The notes under the pieces: model-generated
What the model was told of the DNA's origin: nothing
The model's input: only the letters and a program-made list of their open reading frames with translations
Databases searched by the model: none
Part shown: positions 25,047 to 35,533 of the stretch, one piece after another
How positions within the stretch are numbered: position 1 is the first letter of the stretch
How the letters are laid out: every line of letters begins with the position of its first letter
Translations under genes and position numbers: made by a program
Assembly (NCBI RefSeq): GCF_013387465.1
Contig: NZ_VYGV01000028.1
Location: forward strand, 62,001-126,000
Direction: 5' to 3'
Origin: Hydrogenophaga aromaticivorans
Lineage (GTDB): Bacteria > Pseudomonadota > Gammaproteobacteria > Burkholderiales > Burkholderiaceae_C
Length of the DNA stretch: 64,000 nucleotides

Positions 25047-26264
25047 ATGGCCCTCCCCACCTTGCACGCCTCGCCGCCCGAGCCCACCGCCGCGCCACAG
25101 CCCCCGGGCTGGCCGCTGCTGAGGCTGGGATTCCGGCCCTTCTACCTGGGCGCTGCGGTGTTCGCGCTGCTCGCGATTCCCCTCTGGGTGGCGCTGTTCC
25201 TGGGCCAGTGGAACCTCACAATGGTGTTGCCACCGCTGCTGTGGCACGCGCACGAAATGCTGTTCGGCTTCGCGATCGCGGTCATCCTGGGTTTCTTGCT
25301 GACCGCGGTCAAAGCCTGGACGGGGCTGGTCACGCCGCGCGGCGCCTTTCTGGGTGCCCTGGCGCTGTTGTGGCTGGCGGCCCGGGTGGCTGCCGTGACC
25401 GGGCCCTATGCGGTGTACGCCGTGCTGGACCTGGCGCTGCTGCCCCTGGTGGCCGCGGTGCTCACCCATGTGCTGCTGCGCGCGCGCAACCGGCGCAACC
25501 TGCCGCTGGCGGGGATGCTGATGCTGCTCGCGCTGGCCAACGGCTTCTTTCACCTGGGGGTGATCGGCGCCATCGAGATATCCCCGCTGACGCCGTTGTA
25601 CGCCGCCCTGGCCCTGATCGTGATGATCGAGTGCGTGATCGCTGGCCGGGTGATTCCGGCCTTCACCATGAGCGCGACCCCGGGTCTGAAGCTCCAGGTG
25701 CGCGCGCCGGTGGACCGCGCCGCGCTGGCGCTCACCGCGCTGGCCTTGCTGCTGTGGGTGTTGGCGCCGGCCTCGGCGGGCTGGAACATGGTCGGTGGCC
25801 TGGCGTTTTCGCTCGCGGCGCTGGCCCAGGTGGGGCGGCTGCTGCAGTGGCGGCCTGCGCTGACGCGGCACCGCCCGATCCTGTGGATCCTGCATGCGTC
25901 TTACGCCTGGATTCCCTTCGGCCTGGCCTTGCTGGCGGCGGCCCGGTTCGGCTGGGTCGGCGTTTCAGCCGGCGTGCATGCGCTGGCGATCGGTGCCACC
26001 GCCGGTCTCATCATCGGCATGATGACCCGCACCGCCCGCGGCCACACCGGGCGCGCGCTGCAGGTGTCCCGCCCGGAGATCACGGCCTACGTGCTCGTGA
26101 TGCTGGCGGCTGCGGTGCGTGTGCTGCTGCCGCTGGCCGTGCCGCAATGGCTGCCGCTGGCCCTGGTGGTGGCGGCAGCGGCCTGGTCGGTGGCGTTTGC
26201 CATCTACCTCTTCATCTACACCCCCTGGCTGCTCCAGACGCGCTTCGACGGCAAGGACGGCTGA
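25047..26264 (+). CDS. nnrS: NnrS family protein
   Basis: A 405-residue, roughly 12-helix membrane protein of the NnrS family, a haem- and copper-containing protein that lessens nitrosative stress. Family motifs visible are RLGFRPFYLGAAVFALL, LWHAHEMLFGFA with conserved histidines, and MTRTARGHTGR. I chose the ATG at 25047; the in-frame ATG at 24999 directly abuts the operator, and neither has a strong ribosome-binding site. It heads an operon with a DUF2249 gene and a ferredoxin and should be induced by NO through NsrR. Confidence 0.92.
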   Translation: MALPTLHASPPEPTAAPQPPGWPLLRLGFRPFYLGAAVFALLAIPLWVALFLGQWNLTMVLPPLLWHAHEMLFGFAIAVILGFLLTAVKAWTGLVTPRGAFLGALALLWLAARVAAVTGPYAVYAVLDLALLPLVAAVLTHVLLRARNRRNLPLAGMLMLLALANGFFHLGVIGAIEISPLTPLYAALALIVMIECVIAGRVIPAFTMSATPGLKLQVRAPVDRAALALTALALLLWVLAPASAGWNMVGGLAFSLAALAQVGRLLQWRPALTRHRPILWILHASYAWIPFGLALLAAARFGWVGVSAGVHALAIGATAGLIIGMMTRTARGHTGRALQVSRPEITAYVLVMLAAAVRVLLPLAVPQWLPLALVVAAAAWSVAFAIYLFIYTPWLLQTRFDGKDG

Positions 26265-26328
26265 CGCTTTTTTTCATCCCGCTCCGCTTTTTCAACCCAT
26301 CCCTTTTCACCCACCTCAGGACCCGTTC

Positions 26329-26625
26329 ATGAACACCACCACCGCTCCCGCCCCCACCGTGGACCTGCGCACCATCGCTCCGCGCGAACGCCACTCGCTG
26401 GTGTTCTCCACCTTCAAGGCCTTGCCACCCGGCGCGGCCATGGAGCTGATCAACGACCACAACCCGCAGCCGCTGCACGGGCAGTTCGAGAGCGGTCTCT
26501 ACGGCGCCTTCAGCTGGACACCGCTGGAAAGCGGACCCGAACAATGGCGCGTGCAGATCGCCAAACCGGCCGATAGCCAGCCCGTGCACGGAGTGGATTC
26601 CTGCTGCGGGTCCTGCGGCGGCTGA
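26329..26625 (+). CDS. DUF2249 domain protein with C-terminal cysteine cluster
   Basis: A 98-residue protein with the DUF2249 core (VDLRTIAPRERHSLVFSTF, MELINDHNPQPL, WRVQIAKP) and a C-terminal CCGSCGG motif that could bind a metal or an Fe-S cluster. It lies 64 bp after nnrS and 15 bp before the ferredoxin gene. The histidine/aspartate pair in NDHNP matches the other DUF2249 protein at 24.1 kb (NDHDP). A role in handling NO-damaged Fe-S or haem centres is inferred from context only. Confidence 0.85.
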   Translation: MNTTTAPAPTVDLRTIAPRERHSLVFSTFKALPPGAAMELINDHNPQPLHGQFESGLYGAFSWTPLESGPEQWRVQIAKPADSQPVHGVDSCCGSCGG

Positions 26626-26640
26626 ACGGGAGACAGCGCC

Positions 26641-26964
26641 ATGACCTTTGTGGTGACCGAATCGTGCATCCGGTGCAAATACACCGATTGCGTCGACGTC
26701 TGCCCGGTCGACGCGTTTCGCGAGGGACCGAACTTCCTGGTGATCGATCCCGCCGAGTGCATCGACTGCGCGGTCTGTGTCCCGGAGTGCCCGGTCTCGG
26801 CGATCTACGCCGAGGAAGACGTGCCCAAGGACCAGCGGGACTTCACGCCGCTCAACGCCGAGCTGGCGTTGGTGTGGAAACCGATCACACGGACCAAGCC
26901 CGCGCTGCCCGACGCGGACGCGTGGAGCGCGGTGCAGGACAAACGCGACCAGCTCGAACGCTGA
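26641..26964 (+). CDS. fdxA: Seven-iron ferredoxin
   Basis: A 107-residue FdxA-type ferredoxin with cysteines C9, C12, C17 and C21, then C40, C43, C46 and C50, enough for one 3Fe-4S and one 4Fe-4S cluster. The long C-terminal tail is normal for this family. It is the last gene of the nnrS operon and faces the suf operon, whose products could build its clusters. It likely supplies electrons to an NO-related or Fe-S assembly reaction; the partner is not known. Confidence 0.93.
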   Translation: MTFVVTESCIRCKYTDCVDVCPVDAFREGPNFLVIDPAECIDCAVCVPECPVSAIYAEEDVPKDQRDFTPLNAELALVWKPITRTKPALPDADAWSAVQDKRDQLER

Positions 26965-26970
26965 AACCAT

Positions 26971-26990
26971 CCCGGGTGCAAGCACCCGGG
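26971..26990. terminator. Hairpin between convergent fdxA and sufT
   Basis: CCCGGGTGC-AA-GCACCCGGG is a perfect 9-bp-arm palindrome in the 43-bp gap between two converging operons. It lacks a T run, so it may be a bidirectional pause or mRNA 3' end rather than a classical terminator. Confidence 0.6.
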
Positions 26991-27007
26991 GCCGCCACCG
27001 GGCCGTG

Positions 27008-27553
27008 TCACAGGCCCAGTGACAACGCCGCGGCTTCGGACATCCGCGAACGGTCCCAGGGCGGATCGAACACGAATTCCAGGTCCACCTCGGCCACGCG
27101 GGGCAAGGCCAGCAACTTCTCGTGGATCTCGTCCACCAGCATGTCGCCCATGCCGCAACCGGGCGCCGTCAGGGTCATCTTGATCGACACCCTGAATTCG
27201 CCGCCGTCCATCGGCAGCACGTCGCACACATAGACCAGACCGAGCTCGACGATGTCGACCGGAATCTCCGGGTCGTAGCAGGTCTTGAGGATTTGCCAGA
27301 CCTGACCACGCAGGCCGGCGGGCCCCGCCACGTCCGGCAGCACCGGCGCGAGCGGCACCGGCTTGCCGATGGCGTCGGCATCGGCGCCGGCCAGGCGCAT
27401 CAGCTGGCCGTCGACCAGCAAGGTGAACGAGGCGCCCAGCGCCTGGGTGATCTGCACCAGCGTCCCGGCCGGCAGTTCGGCGGGGCGACCATCGGGCACG
27501 CAGGTCACGGCCACCTCGCGCGTGACCATCGCCCGTTCGCGTCGAGCGCTCAT
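27008..27553 (-). CDS. sufT: Fe-S assembly factor SufT (MIP18/DUF59 family)
   Basis: A 181-residue SufT. The N-terminal part is the SufT-specific extension, and the C-terminal DUF59 domain carries YDPEIPVDIVELGLVY and LTAPGCGMGD with the conserved cysteine. SufT acts as an accessory Fe-S maturation factor under high demand. The ATG at 27553 overlaps the sufU stop by four bases. It closes the suf operon. Confidence 0.9.
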   Translation of the reverse strand: MSARRERAMVTREVAVTCVPDGRPAELPAGTLVQITQALGASFTLLVDGQLMRLAGADADAIGKPVPLAPVLPDVAGPAGLRGQVWQILKTCYDPEIPVDIVELGLVYVCDVLPMDGGEFRVSIKMTLTAPGCGMGDMLVDEIHEKLLALPRVAEVDLEFVFDPPWDRSRMSEAAALSLGL

Positions 27554-28023
27554 GGCGTGGCCTCCGGCGGGTTGTTCGCTTGATCGGTTTCGCTGCCCAG
27601 CGCGTGCATCAGCGCGTGCCAGCCCAGCAGCGCGCACTTGATGCGGCCCGGGTAGCGGCGCACACCGGCCAGGCTGATCAGCTTGCCCAGGTGCGCTTCT
27701 TCGGCTTCCATCTGGCCGGTGAGCACGGCCCGGAAACGGCCCTGCAATGCCTGCGCCAGCGCCACCTCTTGCCCGAGCACCGCCTCACTCATCATGGACG
27801 CGGACGCGATGCAGATCGCGCAGCCCTGGCCGTGGAAGCGGATGTCGCGCACCCGCCCGTCGTCGACCACCAGGGCCACCCGCAGGTCGTCGCCGCATTG
27901 CGGGTTCTGGCCGCGCGCCTGGTGGGTCGGCGCGGCCAGCGTGCCGAAGTGGCGCGGCGCGCGCTTGTGGTCCATCACCACGTCCTGGTAGAGGTCGAGT
28001 TCGGCGGCGGTTTCGGGGGTCAT
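27550..28023 (-). CDS. sufU: Fe-S scaffold/sulfur-transfer protein SufU
   Basis: A 157-residue SufU. The metal ligands are visible: C43 and D45 in NPQCGDD, C68/C71 in GCAICIAS, and C130 in KCALLGW. SufU accepts persulfide from SufS, using a zinc ion to swap ligands. The start overlaps the sufS stop (28020-28023). The pairing of SufS with SufU rather than SufE is typical of Gram-positive bacteria and scattered in proteobacteria. Confidence 0.92.
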   Translation of the reverse strand: MTPETAAELDLYQDVVMDHKRAPRHFGTLAAPTHQARGQNPQCGDDLRVALVVDDGRVRDIRFHGQGCAICIASASMMSEAVLGQEVALAQALQGRFRAVLTGQMEAEEAHLGKLISLAGVRRYPGRIKCALLGWHALMHALGSETDQANNPPEATP

Positions 28024-29276
28024 CTGAGCACCTTCATGGCATGCGCCACGCCGGCGAGCAGGCGCTCCACCTCGGCGTGCGTGTTGTAGAGAGCGAACGA
28101 GGCGCGCGTGGTGGGCCCCAGGCCGAGGTGTTCGAGCAGCGGCTGGGCACAGTGGTGACCGGTGCGCACCGCAATGCCGAGTTGGTCCAGCAAGGTGCCG
28201 ATGTCGTGCGGGTGCACGCCGTCGGCGACAAACGAGACGATGGCCGTTGCATGGCTGTGCGCCGAAAGCACCGTGATGCCGGGCAGCGCGGCCAGGCCCG
28301 CGGCGGCGTGTTCGCGCAGCGCGCTCAGGTGGGCGTCGATGCGATCGCGCCCGATCTGTTGAATGAAGCCCGCCGCAGCGGCAATGCCGATCGCGCCCGC
28401 GACGTTGGGCGTGCCGCCTTCCAGCCGCGCCGGCAGTTCGGCAAAGCTGGCCTCGGTGGCGCTGACCCAGGCCACCATGTCGCCGCCGTAGCGCAAGGGC
28501 TCCAGCCGTTCCAGCGCGGCACGCCGGCCCACCAGCACGCCGGTGCCCATGGGCCCGAACATCTTGTGGCCCGAAAAAGCCATGAAGTCGCAGGCCAGCG
28601 CCGACAGATCGGGCACCCCGTGGGCCATGGCCTGGGCCGCGTCGAGCACGGTCAGCGCGCCCGCGTCGGCGGCGAGCTGGAGCAGGGCCTCGTAAGGCGG
28701 GCGCTCGCCGGTGGCGTTGGCGCAGGCGGTGAGCGCCAGCACGCGGGTGCGGGGGTTGAGCAGACGGCGCAGGTCGGTCGCATGCAGCCGCCCCTGGGCA
28801 TCGGGCAACAACACACGCAACACCGCGCCGGTGCGCCGCGCCGCCTGTTGCCAGGGCACGAGGTTGGCGTGGTGCTCCAGACCGCTCACCACGATCTCGT
28901 CGCCGGCCTGCAGCCAGGCGGGCCGATGGCCGGCGGTGGAAAGGCCATGGGCCACCATGTTCAGCGCGTCGGTGGTGCCCGAGGTGAACACCAGCTCGTG
29001 GTCGGGTCCGGCGCCGACAAAGCGCTTGAGATCGCTGCGGGCGCGCTCGAAGGCGTCGGTGGCGCGCTGGCTCAGCGTGTGCACACCGCGGTGGATGTTG
29101 GCCCGGTCGTGCTGCTCGAAGGCGCGCATCGCGTCTTGCACCGCCAGGGCCATCTGGGTGGTGGCGGCGTTGTCGAGGTAGGCCAGCTCGGCACCGTGGA
29201 TGCGCTGGGCGAGCACCGGAAACTGCGAGCGCACGGTATCGAGCGCGCTGCGGTCGGTCAAAAGGGCGTCACCCAT
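28020..29276 (-). CDS. sufS: Cysteine desulfurase SufS
   Basis: A 418-residue type II cysteine desulfurase that supplies sulfane sulfur for Fe-S cluster building. PLP lysine K238 lies in SGHKMFGPMG, and the active-site cysteine C376 lies in RTGHHCAQP. I start it at the ATG at 29276, which overlaps the end of sufD by 8 bp. Its sulfur acceptor is probably SufU, encoded next. Confidence 0.95.
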   Translation of the reverse strand: MGDALLTDRSALDTVRSQFPVLAQRIHGAELAYLDNAATTQMALAVQDAMRAFEQHDRANIHRGVHTLSQRATDAFERARSDLKRFVGAGPDHELVFTSGTTDALNMVAHGLSTAGHRPAWLQAGDEIVVSGLEHHANLVPWQQAARRTGAVLRVLLPDAQGRLHATDLRRLLNPRTRVLALTACANATGERPPYEALLQLAADAGALTVLDAAQAMAHGVPDLSALACDFMAFSGHKMFGPMGTGVLVGRRAALERLEPLRYGGDMVAWVSATEASFAELPARLEGGTPNVAGAIGIAAAAGFIQQIGRDRIDAHLSALREHAAAGLAALPGITVLSAHSHATAIVSFVADGVHPHDIGTLLDQLGIAVRTGHHCAQPLLEHLGLGPTTRASFALYNTHAEVERLLAGVAHAMKVLR

Positions 29277-30579
29277 GGGCGGCCTCCTGCGGAGTGGTGG
29301 GGTCGGTGGGGTCATCGCTCAGGTGTTGGCCCACCGCCTGGCGTAGCAGGCCCGCGAGGTCCAGCGAATCGATGAACAGGGGATCACCAAAGGCCCGCGC
29401 GAGCAAGGCGCTGGCCATGCCTTCGATGATCAGACCACGCGCGCTGCGTTCGTCCAGGCCGCGCTGGCGGGCATAGAACAGCGCGTCTTCGGGCAAGGCG
29501 CCCCAGGTGGCGCCGTGGGCCGCCTGCACCTGGTCGTGGTGGATCTCCAGGTGCGGCCGCAACACCAGCCTGGGCTGGCCGCCGGTGGGCACGCCTGTCA
29601 GCCGCTGCCGCACCTCGGCGTCGGCCGCGCCCGGTGCGATGCGGGTGTGGGCGTTGACCACCGCGCGCGCTGCGCCGCTGGCCAGCGCCAGGGCCTCGAC
29701 GTGGCTGCGGGTGCGCTCCCCGGTGTGATGCATGCGCACCTGTTGTTCGATGTCGGCGCCGGCCGCCAGCAGCAAGCCGGCGCTGCGGGCCTCTGCGCGG
29801 TCCCCCGCCAGCTCGACCACCTGGCGTTGCAGGTGGTAGCGGCTGCCGGTGGCGATCAGGCCTTGTTCGTAGCGCGCGTCCGGCCCGAGCCGCAGTTGCA
29901 GGTGGTGGGCGACCCGATCGGCCGCACCGGGCTGGACGCTGCGCAGGTGCTGCAGGGTGGCGCCCGCGCCGAGCCGGATGTGACAGTGCAGGTTCTGCAC
30001 CACCGGCTGCTCACAGGCCACCCCATCCCGGTGATGGCGGTGGTGGGTTTCCACCAGCACGCAGTGCACGCCGGCTTGCACATCGATCACCAGCATCGGC
30101 GCTTCGACCGCGCTGCGCGGCTGGTGCCGCAGCTGTATCCACACCGTCTCGGCGGCCCCGCGCCCGCTGTCGTGTTCACCGCCGATGCGCAGCCGCAGGC
30201 CGTGACGGCACAGCGCGTGGTGCACCCAGGCAAACGGCGCGGCATCGTGCTGGGCGGTGTCACCGGGGGCGGCACCATCGGGGTGGATGGGCAACGGCAG
30301 GCCGGCGAACAGCTCCTTGCGCTGCGCCGGGTCGGCGGCATCGAGCCAGCGGGCGTCCACACGGCCCTGTGGCGTCTGACCGAGCGGGTGCAGCGTCCAG
30401 CCGGCGCCGCTCAGTGGGTGGGCGTCACAGCCGGCCGATGCGGCCTCGGGCGCTTCGCCCAGCCAGACGGCGGCCGGCGGTGGCGGCAGATGGCGAAACG
30501 CCTCGGCGTCACGCGGGATCCAGCCCGCGTCTTGCAGCCGGTGGCGGGCGGCCAGGATGTCGGCGCGTGCGTGGTCCAT
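29269..30579 (-). CDS. sufD: Fe-S cluster assembly protein SufD
   Basis: A 436-residue SufD. The conserved C-terminal beta-helix half is recognisable (GERTRSHVEALALASGAA, HHDQVQAAHGATWGALPEDALFYARQRGL), whereas the first 150 residues are variable and proline-rich. It forms the SufBC2D scaffold with the neighbouring products. It starts 2 bp from the sufC stop, so the two are co-translated. Confidence 0.93.
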   Translation of the reverse strand: MDHARADILAARHRLQDAGWIPRDAEAFRHLPPPPAAVWLGEAPEAASAGCDAHPLSGAGWTLHPLGQTPQGRVDARWLDAADPAQRKELFAGLPLPIHPDGAAPGDTAQHDAAPFAWVHHALCRHGLRLRIGGEHDSGRGAAETVWIQLRHQPRSAVEAPMLVIDVQAGVHCVLVETHHRHHRDGVACEQPVVQNLHCHIRLGAGATLQHLRSVQPGAADRVAHHLQLRLGPDARYEQGLIATGSRYHLQRQVVELAGDRAEARSAGLLLAAGADIEQQVRMHHTGERTRSHVEALALASGAARAVVNAHTRIAPGAADAEVRQRLTGVPTGGQPRLVLRPHLEIHHDQVQAAHGATWGALPEDALFYARQRGLDERSARGLIIEGMASALLARAFGDPLFIDSLDLAGLLRQAVGQHLSDDPTDPTTPQEAAHG

Positions 30580-30581
30580 GC

Positions 30582-31352
30582 TCAGGCCTCCAGCGCGTCG
30601 GCCGCGCGCACAAAGCCGGTCCGCGCGATCTGTTGGGCCAGCGCCAGGTCGCCGGTCTCGGCGATGCAGCCCTGGTCGAGCCGCAGCACCGCGTCGGGCT
30701 GCAGCGACTCGATCAGCTGCAGGTAATGCGAGACCACCACAAAGGCGGTGCCCTGGGCACGCAACGACTGCACCAGCTCAACCACCGCGCGGGTGCCGTC
30801 CACGTCCATGCCCGAATCGATTTCATCGAGCATCGCCAGGCGCGGGCGCAGCAGGGCCAGCTGCAGCAGCTCGTTGCGCTTGCGCTCCCCGCCAGAAAAA
30901 CCATCATTGACGGGGCGCGCCAGCATCGCCTCGGGCAGGCCCAACCGGGTGGCCGCGGCCCGCGCATCGGCCAGGAAGTCGAAGGCGTCGAGCGGCGCTT
31001 CGCCGCGCGCCTCGCGCACGGCGTTCAGGGCCGTGCGGATGAACAGGTTGTTCTTCACGCCGGGGATCTCGGGTGGCGCCTGGAAGGAAACAAACAGCCC
31101 GGCGCGGGCGCGCGCCTCGGGGCTCATGGCCAGCAGGTCCTGCCCGCCAAAGCGGGCCTGGCCACCGACCACGCCGTAGCGCGGATGGCCGGCCAGCGTC
31201 AGGCCCAGGGTGCTCTTGCCGCTGCCGTTGGCGCCCATCAGCACCACCAGCGCACCGGCCGGGACATCGAGCGAGATCGACTTCAACACGTGGCGGCCGC
31301 CAACGTCAACGCGCAGATCGCGCACCTGCAACAGGGGTTCGGCATGGGTCAT
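30582..31352 (-). CDS. sufC: Fe-S cluster assembly ATPase SufC
   Basis: A 256-residue ABC-type ATPase. Visible are Walker A GANGSGKST, signature FSGGERKRNE, Walker B LAMLDEIDSGMD and the H-loop VVSHY, all characteristic of SufC rather than of transport ATPases. The start at 31352 begins the conserved domain at once (LLQVRDLRVDVGG). It follows sufB by 34 bp. Confidence 0.95.
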   Translation of the reverse strand: MTHAEPLLQVRDLRVDVGGRHVLKSISLDVPAGALVVLMGANGSGKSTLGLTLAGHPRYGVVGGQARFGGQDLLAMSPEARARAGLFVSFQAPPEIPGVKNNLFIRTALNAVREARGEAPLDAFDFLADARAAATRLGLPEAMLARPVNDGFSGGERKRNELLQLALLRPRLAMLDEIDSGMDVDGTRAVVELVQSLRAQGTAFVVVSHYLQLIESLQPDAVLRLDQGCIAETGDLALAQQIARTGFVRAADALEA

Positions 31353-31386
31353 GGCGGGTCTTTCCTGATGGATCGTGTGGGTGGGC

Positions 31387-32841
<1,455 letters not shown>

Positions 32842-32899
32842 GGCGGGGCTCCTGCGGCGATGGGGTGCAGCTTCGATGCGCGACCGAACTGAACCCTCT

Positions 32900-32930
32900 T
32901 TTAAAGATGCACAGTGTATGCCTCTTTAAA
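32900..32930. promoter_or_regulatory. NsrR-like palindrome in the suf promoter
   Basis: TTTAAAGATGCA-CAGTGTA-TGCCTCTTTAAA is a 31-bp palindrome with only one mismatched pair in its 12-bp arms. Its core (32904-32926) fits the NsrR consensus AAGATGCA-N7-TGCATCTT with a single mismatch and has the same 8-7-8 spacing as the two sites in the nsrR-nnrS region. Confidence 0.75.
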
Positions 32931-33036
32931 GGTCCGCACCATCAAAAACCGCGTTGCCCGCTTGTCTGCCAGGGTCATTGGGCAAGCGCCCGTGCCCTGA
33001 GCCAGACCGGGGCGGGGCCCAGTTTCGGGCCCTGGT

Positions 33037-34551
33037 TCACACCGCCGTGTGCGCGGTCCGGGGTGCACCTGCATCCCCGTCCATCAGGGGCGGGTGTGTC
33101 ACCAGACTTTTCAGCGCCGGCTGGGCCCGCGTGAGCACGGCCTCCGGCGGGCGCGGCCGCCTCAGTTCGGGCTCGGTGGCGAAGGCCGCTTCGATCGCGC
33201 TGGCCATGGCGAGCAGGCGGTCGTCGGCGCGCAGCGGGGCGATGAGCTGCAGGCCGAAGGGCATGCCGTGTTCGTCCACACCGCAGGGCAGCGAGAGCGC
33301 GGGGTTGGTGGCCAGCGTGACGAGGTAAGTCAGGCCCAGCCACTCGTAGTAGTTGCGCATGGCCTGGCCGTCGATGCGCTCGGCGTACAGCTCGCTCCAG
33401 GGGAAGGGCGAGACGGGCGTGACCGGGGCCACGATCAGGTCCACGTGTTCGAAGGCGCGCTCAAAGCGCCGTGCGATGCGCGTCTGCTCCAGGTGCGCCC
33501 AGGCGCGGTCGCCCAGCGTGATGGCGTGGGCCATTTCCACGTTGGCGCGCACGTTGGGGCCGAGCGACTGCGGATCTTGGCGGTAGGTGTCGGCGAAGGC
33601 GGCCACGAAGCTCTCGGCGCGCAGGATGTCAAAACAGCGGTGGCCGTCGGGCAGGCTCAGATCCAGCGGCTCGCAGGAACGGGTGTGGCGCGCGAGCGCG
33701 GCCACGCGCTGGCGGAAGCTGCGGCGGATGCCGGGGTCCACCGCGCAGGTGCCGAAGTCTTCCACCGTGCCGATGCGCAGGCTCGACAAATCGACCTCCC
33801 GCACGGGCCAGCCCTGGCAGACGCCGGAGACGCTGAGCGGGTCCATGGCGTGCCGGCCCACGCTGGCCGAGAGCATGAGCGCGGTGTCGGCCACGGTGCG
33901 GCCCATGGGGCCGAGCACCGAGATGACCGACCAGCCCAGGGGGCGCGCGTCGTTGGCCACCACGCCGGGCGAGGGTCGCAGGCCCACCACGCCGCACAGC
34001 GCGGCCGGGATGCGCAGCGAGCCGCCGGTGTCGGAGCCGGTGCACAGGGGCAGCATGTCGGTGGCCAGCGCGGCGGCCGATCCGCCTGAGGAACCGCCGG
34101 CGTTGAGCAGCGGGTTGAAGGGGTTGCCGGTGGCGCCCCAGACCGGGTTGCGCGTGTTGGCGCCAGCGCCCATGTCGGGCACGTTGGTCTTGGCGGTGAC
34201 GATGGCGCCGGCCGCGCGCAGCCGGGCCACGAGCGCGTTGTCCTGCTGGGGCACGTTGCCGCGCCGGCCCACGTTGCCGCTGGTGGTGAGCAGGCCGGCG
34301 GTGTCCTGCAGGTCTTTCACGCCCAGGGGCAGGCCGTGCAGTGGGCCTAGCGCTTCGCCGCGCAACACCTGCGCTTCGGCGGCGCGGGCGGCGGCGCGGG
34401 CGCGCTCGTAGTCGGTGGCGCAGATCGCGTTCACCGCCGGGTTCACCGCTTCGATGCGCGCGATGCAGGCTTCGAGCAGTTCGACCGGTGAGATGTCCTT
34501 GTTGCCGATGCGTCGGCGCAACTCGACCGCGCTCAGTTGGACCAGGGACAT
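33037..34551 (-). CDS. Amidase (amidase-signature family)
   Basis: A 504-residue amidase-signature hydrolase with the Ser-cisSer-Lys triad: K79 in GVKDLQDT, the cis-serine in GGSSGGSAAA (about 154-155) and nucleophile S178 in GSDTGGSLRIPA. It hydrolyses an amide to acid plus ammonia; the substrate is unknown. It follows a Bug-type receptor gene by 4 bp and a TetR regulator, so the operon probably takes up and breaks down an amide or its acid. Confidence 0.92.
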   Translation of the reverse strand: MSLVQLSAVELRRRIGNKDISPVELLEACIARIEAVNPAVNAICATDYERARAAARAAEAQVLRGEALGPLHGLPLGVKDLQDTAGLLTTSGNVGRRGNVPQQDNALVARLRAAGAIVTAKTNVPDMGAGANTRNPVWGATGNPFNPLLNAGGSSGGSAAALATDMLPLCTGSDTGGSLRIPAALCGVVGLRPSPGVVANDARPLGWSVISVLGPMGRTVADTALMLSASVGRHAMDPLSVSGVCQGWPVREVDLSSLRIGTVEDFGTCAVDPGIRRSFRQRVAALARHTRSCEPLDLSLPDGHRCFDILRAESFVAAFADTYRQDPQSLGPNVRANVEMAHAITLGDRAWAHLEQTRIARRFERAFEHVDLIVAPVTPVSPFPWSELYAERIDGQAMRNYYEWLGLTYLVTLATNPALSLPCGVDEHGMPFGLQLIAPLRADDRLLAMASAIEAAFATEPELRRPRPPEAVLTRAQPALKSLVTHPPLMDGDAGAPRTAHTAV

Positions 34552-34555
34552 CCGT

Positions 34556-35533
34556 TCACTCCAGCGGAATGTTGGCCTTGTGCACGTAGGCGCGCAGCAG
34601 CGGCAGTTCGCGCGCCACGCGCGCGTCGTAGGCGCTGCCCGGCTCGTAGGCCACTTCCACGCCGATCTTCTCCAGCTCGGCCCGGGTGGCCGGGTCGTTC
34701 ACCGTGTCGGCCAGCGCCTTGCCCAGGGCCGCGCGCACCGGCTCGGGCAGGCCACGCGGCGCGACGATGGCGATCCACGGCACCATTTCGTAGTCGGGGA
34801 AACCGGCCTCGGCGATGGTGGGCACGGTGGGCATCTGCGGCGAGCGTTTCCTGGACGTGACCGCCAGCGCCTTCACCTTGCCCGCGGCCATCTGCGGCAT
34901 GGCGGCGACGTTGGTGTCGAAGGTGAGCGGAATCTGCCCGCCGATCAGGTCGGTCATGGCCGGTGCGCTGCCTTTGTAGGCGACGTGCACGAGGTTCGCG
35001 CCGGCCATGACCTTGAGCATTTCGCCGGCCAGGTGGGCGGTGGTGCCGTTGCCGAAAGAGCCGAAGTTCAGCCCGGTGGGCTCGCGCTTGGCCAGGGCCA
35101 GCAGTTCGGGCAGGTTGTTGGCCGCCACCTTGGGGTTGGCCAGCAGCACCAGCGGCGAGCTGCCGATGGTGCCGATGGATTCGAAACCCTTCTGCGGGTC
35201 GTAGGGCAACTGGCGTTTGATGGCGGCGTTCACCGTGAACGTGGTGTTCGACGAGATCAGCAGCGTGTAGCCGTCGGCCGGCGCCTTGGCCACCAGCGTG
35301 GCGCCGATGGCGGTGCCCGCACCCGGGCGGTTTTCCACGATCACGCTTTGCCCCAGGCGTTTGCCCAGCGGCTCCATGAGCTTGCGGGCGATGGTGTCGG
35401 TGGCGCCGCCGGGCGGGTAGGGCACCACCAGGGTGATGATCTTTTCGGGGTAGGCGGCGTGCGCCAGCAGCGGCAGGGCCAGCAGGCCGGCGGCCAGGCG
35501 CGCGGTGCGCCGTGTGAACGTGATCAGCTTCAT
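34556..35533 (-). CDS. Bug/TctC-type extracytoplasmic solute receptor
   Basis: A 325-residue tripartite-tricarboxylate-type receptor. The signal peptide (TARLAAGLLALPLLAHA) precedes YPEKIITLVVPYPPGGATD, the family hallmark at the mature N-terminus, and later VAYKGSAPAMTDLIGGQI. Such receptors are greatly expanded in Comamonadaceae and mostly lack dedicated permeases, as here. Its start overlaps the TetR stop (ATGA). The ligand is likely the amidase substrate or product; this is inference. Confidence 0.92.
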   Translation of the reverse strand: MKLITFTRRTARLAAGLLALPLLAHAAYPEKIITLVVPYPPGGATDTIARKLMEPLGKRLGQSVIVENRPGAGTAIGATLVAKAPADGYTLLISSNTTFTVNAAIKRQLPYDPQKGFESIGTIGSSPLVLLANPKVAANNLPELLALAKREPTGLNFGSFGNGTTAHLAGEMLKVMAGANLVHVAYKGSAPAMTDLIGGQIPLTFDTNVAAMPQMAAGKVKALAVTSRKRSPQMPTVPTIAEAGFPDYEMVPWIAIVAPRGLPEPVRAALGKALADTVNDPATRAELEKIGVEVAYEPGSAYDARVARELPLLRAYVHKANIPLE

